Source of the DNA: JBFELU01 sp041572755
GTDB taxonomy: Bacteria; Actinomycetota; Acidimicrobiia; Spongiisociales; UBA11373
Assembly: GCA_041572755.1 (NCBI GenBank)
Contig: JBFFRY010000044.1
Span: 1-14,353, forward strand
Length of the DNA stretch: 14,353 nucleotides
Direction of reading: 5' to 3'
In this document: in pieces, positions 5,837 to 11,786 of the stretch
How positions within the stretch are numbered: position 1 is the first letter of the stretch
How the letters are laid out: each line of letters begins with the position of its first letter
The notes under the pieces: model-generated
Seen by the model: the letters and a program-made list of their open reading frames with translations, nothing else
The model's database searches: none
What the model was told of the DNA's origin: nothing
Program-made: the position numbers and the translations under genes

Positions 5837-6847
5837 TCACACGATCGGGGACGAGTAGGTGACCAGGCTCTCCATGTAGTTGGCCCGTTCGAATGCGGCT
5901 GGATCGGAGACCGACGCCTGGCTCATCGAGCCCTTCATCTGCTCGACCGACTCGTATTCGTGCTCCTCCAGCCAGTCGGAAACCGACTGGGTGAGCAGCC
6001 GGATCATCTCAGGACCGTGCCGAAGCAGCGCCGACGCCATCATGGTCACGTCCGCTCCCGCCAGGAGCAGCTTGAGGACATCCTCGGCGCGGTGAACCCC
6101 AGTCGTCGCCGCCAGCGATGCCTCGACCCGGCCCCGCAGGATGGCGATCCACCGCAGCGGAAGCCGCAACTCGCTGGAGGTGCTCAGATTGACGTTGGGC
6201 ACCACCTCGAGCGTCTCCAGATGGATGTCGGGTTGGTAGAAGCGGTTGAAGAGCACCAGCCCGTCGGCGCCGGCGTCGGCGAGACGCCGAGCCATGTTGG
6301 CCATCGACGAGAAGTAGGGCCCCACCTTGACGGCCAGAGGGATCGTCACCGCAGCCCTGACTTGCTCCACGAGCGCCAGGTAGCGCCCTTCGACCTCGGC
6401 GCCGGTCTCGTCGACGTCGGCGGCCACGAAGTAGACGTTGAGTTCCAGTGCCGGAGACCCGGCGTCCTCGATTCGGCGGGCGTAATCGGTCCACCCGCCG
6501 GCGCTGGCGCCGTTGAGGCTGGCGATGACCGGGATCTCGATCTCGTCGACCGACCGCCGCACCAGATCGAGGTATTGGTCGGGACCGGTGTTGTAGGCGT
6601 CGAATTCGGGGAGGTAGCCGCCGGAGGCCTCGGCGTAGGACTCGGCCCCGAACTCGAGGACCTCATGCACCTGGTAGGTGTCGTGTTCGATCTGCTCTTC
6701 GAAGAGCGACGGAAGCACGATCGCCGCCGCCCCGGCCTCCTCCAGGCGGTGGAGTCCCTCGATGGTCCGCCCCAGCGGCGAGGCCGACGCCACCAGCGGT
6801 GTGGCCAACTCGAAGCCCAGGTAGTTCGTCTCGAGTCGCACGCTCAT
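5837..6847 (-). CDS. Dihydroorotate dehydrogenase-like flavoprotein linked to nifJ
   Basis: A 336-residue TIM-barrel protein of the class-1 DHOD fold, probably FMN-binding. Recognisable parts are the N-terminal LGFELATPLVASASPLG, the strand IPVIASLNGAS near 105-114, AVKVGPYFS with K174 in the FMN-contacting position, ADGLVLFNRF with N201, and LAATTGVHRAEDVLKLLLAGADVTMMASALL, the usual Gly-containing phosphate-binding end of such barrels. In true PyrD the strand after the NG motif reads roughly NxSCPN and contacts orotate; here it reads LNVYFVAAD (N137). The orotate site therefore looks altered, and a role in pyrimidine synthesis is doubtful. Similar DHOD-like proteins are known beside nifJ in many bacteria, without an assigned reaction. 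Its ATG overlaps the nifJ stop (ATGA), with AGGAGGT 6 nt before the start at 6854-6860, so the two are translationally coupled. A redox partner role for the oxidoreductase is inference. Confidence 0.85.
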   Translation of the reverse strand: MSVRLETNYLGFELATPLVASASPLGRTIEGLHRLEEAGAAAIVLPSLFEEQIEHDTYQVHEVLEFGAESYAEASGGYLPEFDAYNTGPDQYLDLVRRSVDEIEIPVIASLNGASAGGWTDYARRIEDAGSPALELNVYFVAADVDETGAEVEGRYLALVEQVRAAVTIPLAVKVGPYFSSMANMARRLADAGADGLVLFNRFYQPDIHLETLEVVPNVNLSTSSELRLPLRWIAILRGRVEASLAATTGVHRAEDVLKLLLAGADVTMMASALLRHGPEMIRLLTQSVSDWLEEHEYESVEQMKGSMSQASVSDPAAFERANYMESLVTYSSPIV

Positions 6848-9800
6848 GACGAGACCTCCTCTCCCGGCAGGCCTCTCTCAACGCCCGCCAGCTGCTCGTA
6901 GAAGCGCCTCCGTTCGTCGATGTCCTCTTGGGCCGCCGCCATCAGCTCCTCGGCTTGCTCCGGGTTGGCGCGAGCCAGCATCGCAAAGCGGGCTTCCTTC
7001 ATGGCGAAGTCCCGGAACGACATGGATGGCGACCGCCCGTCGAGTACCAGCGGGTGCTCCTCGGACGAGGCGAGCCTCGGATCGAACCGATACAGCTCCC
7101 AGTAGCCGCTGGCCGCCGCCGACTTCTGATGGTCCATCTGCTCGGCCATGTCGATGCCGTGGGCGATGCACGGGCTGTAGGCGATGATGAGCGAGGGGCC
7201 CGGGTAGGACTCGGCTTCGGCGAAGGCCTTGACGGTCTGGGTCATGTTGGCCCCCATGGCGATCTGGGCCACGTACACGTTCCCGTATGCCATGGCGATC
7301 ATGCCGAGGTCCTTCTTCGCGGTCTGCTTGCCGCCGCTGGCGAACTTGGCGACGGCGGCGCGCGGGGTGGCCTTCGAGGCCTGGCCTCCGGTGTTCGAGT
7401 AGACCTCGGTGTCCATCACGAGGATGTTCACGTCACGACCGCTGGCCAGCACGTGATCGAGACCACCGAACCCGATGTCGTAGGCCCACCCGTCACCGCC
7501 CATGATCCACACGCTCTTGCGGATCAATCCGTCGAGCAGTGACAGCGCCCACGATGCCCGGGGTGAACCTTCGGCCTCGAGGCGCTCCCGGACGGCGGCG
7601 ATCCGGGCCCGCTGATCGGCTATCTCCCGCTCGTTCGTCTGGTCGGCTTCGACGACGGCGGCCACCAGCTCGTCACCGAGCACATCGGTGAGGCCCCGCA
7701 GAGCCTCTTCGGCGGCCGCCTTGCGCTGATCGACGGCGAGACGCATCCCCAGCCCGAACTCGGCGTTGTCCTCGAACAACGAGTTCGACCAGGTCGGGCC
7801 CCGGCCCTCGTCGTTCACGGTCCACGGGGTGGTCGGCAGGTTGCCGCCGTAGATCGAGGAACAGCCGGTGGCGTTGGCGACGATCATCCGGTCGCCGAAG
7901 AGCTGCGATGCCAGCTTCACGTAGGGGGTCTCCCCGCACCCGGCGCAGGCGCCCGAGTACTCGAACAGCGGCTCGAGCGCCTGGGAGCCCTTCACCGACA
8001 CCGCATTGACGGCGTTGCGATCGACCTCGGGGAGCTCCAGGAAGAACTCGAAGCGCTCCCGCTCGGTCTCGATGTGGTCCAGCTTCCACTCCATGTTGAT
8101 GGCCTTGTGCTTCACCTCTTCCTTGCTCTTCGCGGGACAGATGTTCACGCACACGCCACAGCCGGTGCAGTCGTCGGGAGCGACCTGCACGGTGAGCTTC
8201 AGGTCGGGGAAGTCCTTCCCCCGGGTTTCGGTCGAGAGGAAGCCGGTGGGAGCCTTCTCCAGCTCGCCGGCCTCGTAGTACTTGATCCGGATGGCCGCGT
8301 GGGGGCAAACGAGGGCGCACCGGGCGCAGTCGATGCAGATTCCGGGATCCCAGATCGGGATCTCTCTGGCGATGGAGCGCTTCTCGTACTGCGCCGTGCC
8401 GGTGGGGAAGGTGCCGTCGACCGGCAGGGCGCTCACCGGAAGGAGGTCGCCTTTCCCGGCGATGATCATCGAGGTGACCCGCTCCACGAAGTCGGGGGCC
8501 CCTTCGGGAACCGGGGAACGGACACGCTTGTCCCCCGAGGCATCCCGGGGCACAGCGACCTCATGGAGAGCCCCGACGGCGCCGTCGACGGCGGCGAAGT
8601 TGCGTTCCAGCACCGCTTCACCGCGCTTCCCGTAGGTCTTGCGGATCGACTCCTTGATGGCATCGACCGCCTCGTCGACCGGCAACACCCCCGCCAGGGC
8701 AAAGAAACAGGTCTGAAGGACCGTGTTGATCCGGCCTCCGAGACCGGCCTCGCGGGCCACCCGGTAGCCGTCGACGACGTAGAACTTGATCTCCTTCTCG
8801 ATGATCTGCCGCTGCACCTCGACGGGAACGTGCTCCCACACCTCTTCGGGCCCGAACGGCGAGTTGAGCAGGAACGTGGCACCGACCCGGGCCCGTTCCA
8901 GCATGTCGATCTTCTCCAGCATCCCGAACTGGTGGCAGGCCACGAAGGAGGCCTTGTCGATCAGGTAGGGGGCGTAGATCGCCTCCTCCCCGAAACGGAG
9001 ATGGGACACGGTCATGGCGCCCGACTTCTTCGAGTCGTAGACGAAGTAGCCCTGAGCGTCCATACCGGTGTGCTCGCCGATGATCTTCACCGAGTTCTTG
9101 TTGGCCCCCACCGTGCCGTCGGCTCCGAGGCCGAAGAAGAGGGCCCGGACGGTGCCCTCCGGTTCGGCGCTCCACTCGGGGTCGTAGTCCAGGCTGAGAC
9201 CGGTCACATCGTCGACGATGCCGACCGTGAAGTGGCGCTTCGGTGCCTCGGCATCCAGTTCGTCGAGGACCGCCTTCACCATGGAGGGGGTGAACTCCTT
9301 CGAGGACAGGCCGTAGCGGCCCCCGATCACGGTTGGAAGACCCTCGGTTTCGAGGGCCCCCGAGGCCGCCCCTTCGGCGATGGTGGTGAGCACGTCCTGG
9401 TAGAGCGGCTCCCCAAGGGCGCCCGGCTCCTTGGTGCGGTCCAGCACCGCGATGCCCCGGGTCGTATCGGGCAATACCCCCAAGAAGGAACCGATGTCGA
9501 ACGGCCGGTAGAGCCGGACGGCGATCATCCCGACCTTCTCCCCTTCGGCCACGAGCCGCTCCACCGCAGCCCGGGCGGCCCCGACACCGGAGCCCATGAG
9601 CACCACGATGCGCTCGGCATCGGGTGCACCGACGTAGTCGAACAAGCGGTAGCGACGTCCGGTGCGGGCGGCGAGTGCATCCATCGTCGCCTGCACGTTC
9701 CCGGCCACCTCCAGGTAGTAGGGATTCGAGGCCTCGCGTGCCTGGAAGAAGACGTCGGGGTTCTGGGCCGTCCCTCGCAGCACCGGGTGCTCCGGATCGA

Positions 9801-10422
9801 GAGCGCGGAGGCGATGGGCGCCAATGGCCTCGGCATCGAGGAGGTCGGCGAGGTCGTCGTCGCGGAGCTGTTCGATCTTGGCCATCTCGTGCGACGTCCG
9901 GAATCCATCGAAGAAGTGAAGGAACGGCACTCGAGTGGCAAGCGTGGCTGCGTGCGCGACGGCGGCCAGGTCATGAGCCTCCTGAACGGAGGAGGAGGCC
10001 AGCATGGCAAACCCCGTTTGCCGGGTCGCCATCACGTCGGAGTGGTCGCCGAAGATCGAGAGGGCGTGGGTGGCGACCGTGCGGGCCGCCACGTGGATCA
10101 CGGCGGCCGAGAGCTCCCCGGCGATCTTGTACATGTTGGGGATCATCAGCAGCAAGCCCTGTGATGCGGTGAAGGTGGTGGTGAGGGCCCCCGCCTGGAT
10201 CGAGCCGTGGCAGGCTCCGGCGGCGCCGGCCTCGCTCTGCATCTCGATGACGGTCGGCACCGTTCCCCAGATGTTGGTGCGCCCCGAGGCCGACCAGGCA
10301 TCGGCCATCTCCCCCATGGGCGATGAAGGCGTGATGGGGTAGATGGCGATCACTTCGCTGAGCTTGTGGGCAACGTGGGCGGCCGCCTCATTGCCGTCCA
10401 CGGTGACGATGGATCTCTGCAC
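6844..10422 (-). CDS. nifJ: Pyruvate:ferredoxin (flavodoxin) oxidoreductase, single-chain
   Basis: A 1192-residue cytoplasmic enzyme converting pyruvate and CoA to acetyl-CoA, CO2 and reduced ferredoxin or flavodoxin. The N-terminal domain has the typical YPITPSSPMGEMAD near 29-42. A two-cluster ferredoxin domain follows, CxxCxxCxxxCP from C696 and again from C752. The ThDP domain carries the proximal-cluster cysteines C826, C829 (CAGCGE), C854 (NATGCSSIYGG) and C1085 (YSPCIAHG), and the ThDP/Mg motif GGDGWAYDIGFGG followed by DTEVYSNTGGQ. From memory, the four proximal cysteines are all shifted by 14 from the Desulfovibrio africanus enzyme. By that alignment this protein stops before most of the C-terminal extension credited with oxygen stability there. 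The GTG start at 10422 is preceded by GGAGGG 5 nt upstream. It heads an operon with the DHOD-like and two-CxxC genes. All three clusters are intact, so it should be active; pyruvate as the main substrate is by family. Confidence 0.95.
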   Translation of the reverse strand: MQRSIVTVDGNEAAAHVAHKLSEVIAIYPITPSSPMGEMADAWSASGRTNIWGTVPTVIEMQSEAGAAGACHGSIQAGALTTTFTASQGLLLMIPNMYKIAGELSAAVIHVAARTVATHALSIFGDHSDVMATRQTGFAMLASSSVQEAHDLAAVAHAATLATRVPFLHFFDGFRTSHEMAKIEQLRDDDLADLLDAEAIGAHRLRALDPEHPVLRGTAQNPDVFFQAREASNPYYLEVAGNVQATMDALAARTGRRYRLFDYVGAPDAERIVVLMGSGVGAARAAVERLVAEGEKVGMIAVRLYRPFDIGSFLGVLPDTTRGIAVLDRTKEPGALGEPLYQDVLTTIAEGAASGALETEGLPTVIGGRYGLSSKEFTPSMVKAVLDELDAEAPKRHFTVGIVDDVTGLSLDYDPEWSAEPEGTVRALFFGLGADGTVGANKNSVKIIGEHTGMDAQGYFVYDSKKSGAMTVSHLRFGEEAIYAPYLIDKASFVACHQFGMLEKIDMLERARVGATFLLNSPFGPEEVWEHVPVEVQRQIIEKEIKFYVVDGYRVAREAGLGGRINTVLQTCFFALAGVLPVDEAVDAIKESIRKTYGKRGEAVLERNFAAVDGAVGALHEVAVPRDASGDKRVRSPVPEGAPDFVERVTSMIIAGKGDLLPVSALPVDGTFPTGTAQYEKRSIAREIPIWDPGICIDCARCALVCPHAAIRIKYYEAGELEKAPTGFLSTETRGKDFPDLKLTVQVAPDDCTGCGVCVNICPAKSKEEVKHKAINMEWKLDHIETERERFEFFLELPEVDRNAVNAVSVKGSQALEPLFEYSGACAGCGETPYVKLASQLFGDRMIVANATGCSSIYGGNLPTTPWTVNDEGRGPTWSNSLFEDNAEFGLGMRLAVDQRKAAAEEALRGLTDVLGDELVAAVVEADQTNEREIADQRARIAAVRERLEAEGSPRASWALSLLDGLIRKSVWIMGGDGWAYDIGFGGLDHVLASGRDVNILVMDTEVYSNTGGQASKATPRAAVAKFASGGKQTAKKDLGMIAMAYGNVYVAQIAMGANMTQTVKAFAEAESYPGPSLIIAYSPCIAHGIDMAEQMDHQKSAAASGYWELYRFDPRLASSEEHPLVLDGRSPSMSFRDFAMKEARFAMLARANPEQAEELMAAAQEDIDERRRFYEQLAGVERGLPGEEVSS

Positions 10423-10427
10423 GAGCG

Positions 10428-10433
10428 CCCTCC
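10428..10433 (-). promoter_or_regulatory. Ribosome binding site fixing the GTG start of nifJ
   Basis: On the minus strand GGAGGG lies 5 nt before the GTG at 10422. The resulting N-terminus, MQRSIVTVDGNEAAAHVAH, is that expected for this enzyme. Confidence 0.7.
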
Positions 10434-10449
10434 AGTTCCGTTCCCCATC

Positions 10450-10455
10450 ACCCTA
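10450..10455 (-). promoter_or_regulatory. Candidate -10 box (TAGGGT) of the nifJ operon
   Basis: Within the 92-nt gap between the MFS stop and nifJ, the minus strand reads TAATAGGGT. TAGGGT fits TANNNT and would give a leader of about 20 nt containing the ribosome site. No clear -35 and no oxygen-responsive operator are evident. I see no terminator for the upstream transporter, so read-through into nifJ is possible. Confidence 0.35.
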
Positions 10456-10514
10456 TTACCGCAGCGGGGCGGCCACGCCGGGGAGGTGGTCACCCGGTTC
10501 GGGGTCGATGGACC

Positions 10515-11687
10515 CTACGCGTCGACCGGGCCGGTGGGATGCCCCCAAATGGCCCTGCCCCGAGCCCGGGCGGGTCGCCAGACGAGGGCCACGACCGCCA
10601 TGACGATCGCACCCCCGTAGTACGACGTGCGATCCCCGATCCCGCTGGCGAGTGCGGCGCCGAACGTCGGCCCGAGCGTCTGTCCCAGCCGGTTCGCCGA
10701 TACCCAGGTGCCCACCATCGCTCCTCGGTATCGGGCCGGTGCGACCGAGGCTGTGAAGTCCTGAAGGAGCGGAAAGATCGACCCGGTTCCCAGGCCGAGG
10801 ATCGCCAGCCCGAGCCCCACGAACCAGAGGCTTGGAGCACTGCCGATGATCGTGAACCCGGCCACCATGAGCAGGAACGATGTGCTGATCACCCGGGACG
10901 GCGTGAAACGGGCGCCCACGCGGCCCGACATGACAGACGCGGTGCTGCTGAACGCCGACCCAATCGCCTGCACCAAGCCCCGTTCGGAGGCACTCAGCCC
11001 GAAGGCTCGCTCCATGAACAGCGGCGTCACGGTGAGACCGAGACCGAGGAAGATGCCGAGCGTGACGAAGGACATCGGGAGGATGCCGAGGTAGTCGGAG
11101 AGACGGCCTCGCTCCCGGAGCACGGCGAGCGCTTCCCTGAGGTGCTTCAGCGGCGGAGTCGGGGCCGGGAGATCGGGACGATCGGGTAGTCGTCTCGCCC
11201 ACACCCAGACCGGAAAGGCCAGGGTGAAGACCAGGAAAGGCCGGAAGGTGCCGCCCTCCGCCAGGAAGCCGCCGAGGATCGGAGCCACCGTCGTGGTCGC
11301 GGTGATCGCCGCCAGGTTGATGCCCATCGCCCAGCGCCGCTCCATGCCGACGAAGAGGTCGCCGACGACCACCACACCCAGACTGAGGAGCCCCGAGGTC
11401 CCCAGCCCCTGGAGGACCCTCAGCCCCACCAGGAGCCAGAAGTCGTTGGCGAAGAAACAGGAGATCCCGGCGACACCGAAGATGAGCAGGCTCGCCCGGA
11501 TCACTCCGCGGCGCCCGTACCGGTCGGCCAGGTAGCCGATGTAGGGGGCGAGGAAGATCCCGGGGATCGCCACGGCTCCCTGCACGAGACCGATCGAACC
11601 GCGTGAGACCCCCAGGCCGTCGGCCAGGTCGGGAAGGGCCGGTGCGATGATCGCAAAGGCCAGCACACCCATGCCCGTGATCGTCAT
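10515..11687 (-). CDS. Major facilitator superfamily (MFS) transporter, drug/metabolite efflux type
   Basis: A 390-residue integral membrane protein with about 12 predicted hydrophobic segments in two halves. The loop after the second segment carries the MFS signature GYLADRYGRRG at 51-61. The fourth and fifth segments (LLVGLRVLQGLGTSGLLSLG, TATTTVAPILGGFLA) resemble those of drug/H+ antiporters. A central loop rich in Pro, Leu and Arg separates the halves near 170-190. The substrate cannot be told from sequence. The start is uncertain: with the ATG at 11687 the first membrane helix begins at residue 2. In-frame codons upstream encode a normal-looking cytosolic lead (APRRLLPLI) back to a TAG, with no ATG, GTG or TTG between. 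No Shine-Dalgarno precedes 11687. It is divergent from the SARP-STAND regulator, which may control it. Confidence 0.88.
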   Translation of the reverse strand: MTITGMGVLAFAIIAPALPDLADGLGVSRGSIGLVQGAVAIPGIFLAPYIGYLADRYGRRGVIRASLLIFGVAGISCFFANDFWLLVGLRVLQGLGTSGLLSLGVVVVGDLFVGMERRWAMGINLAAITATTTVAPILGGFLAEGGTFRPFLVFTLAFPVWVWARRLPDRPDLPAPTPPLKHLREALAVLRERGRLSDYLGILPMSFVTLGIFLGLGLTVTPLFMERAFGLSASERGLVQAIGSAFSSTASVMSGRVGARFTPSRVISTSFLLMVAGFTIIGSAPSLWFVGLGLAILGLGTGSIFPLLQDFTASVAPARYRGAMVGTWVSANRLGQTLGPTFGAALASGIGDRTSYYGGAIVMAVVALVWRPARARGRAIWGHPTGPVDA

Positions 11688-11738
11688 GATCAGGGGAAGG
11701 AGGCGACGCGGGGCCGGGGTTGCGGATGCGATCTCGGC

Positions 11739-11744
11739 AGGCTA
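11739..11744 (-). promoter_or_regulatory. Candidate -10 box (TAGCCT) of the MFS gene
   Basis: On the minus strand TAGCCT (TANNNT) is followed by 6 nt and then an in-frame ATC at 11732-11730. This is the geometry seen at the leaderless starts at 1494 and 4768, but with ATC instead of ATG. If the ATC is not used, the leader to the ATG at 11687 is 45 nt and lacks a ribosome site. Confidence 0.4.
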
Positions 11745-11771
11745 CCCCTGCGAAACGACGGTCCCGCTGAC

Positions 11772-11777
11772 TACCTT
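11772..11777 (+). promoter_or_regulatory. Candidate -10 box (TACCTT) of the SARP-STAND regulator gene
   Basis: TACCTT (TANNNT) lies 9 nt before the ATG at 11787, giving a leader of at most 2-3 nt. The purine run GGTGGGA at 11778-11784 is only 2 nt from the ATG, too close for a normal ribosome site. A leaderless or nearly leaderless transcript fits better. Confidence 0.4.
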
Positions 11778-11786
11778 GGTGGGACG

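Noticed and set aside
5837..6847. Calling the flavoprotein a true pyrD
   Set aside because: The barrel is similar, but the orotate-contacting NxSCPN segment is replaced by NVYFVAAD and the gene sits in a nifJ operon, not with pyrimidine genes.
8074..10164. Long plus-strand open frame (696 codons) opposite nifJ
   Set aside because: It lies antisense to an intact NifJ with all catalytic motifs. Its translation is Gly/His/Asp/Val-rich with no recognisable domain, as expected of a shadow frame in GC-rich DNA.
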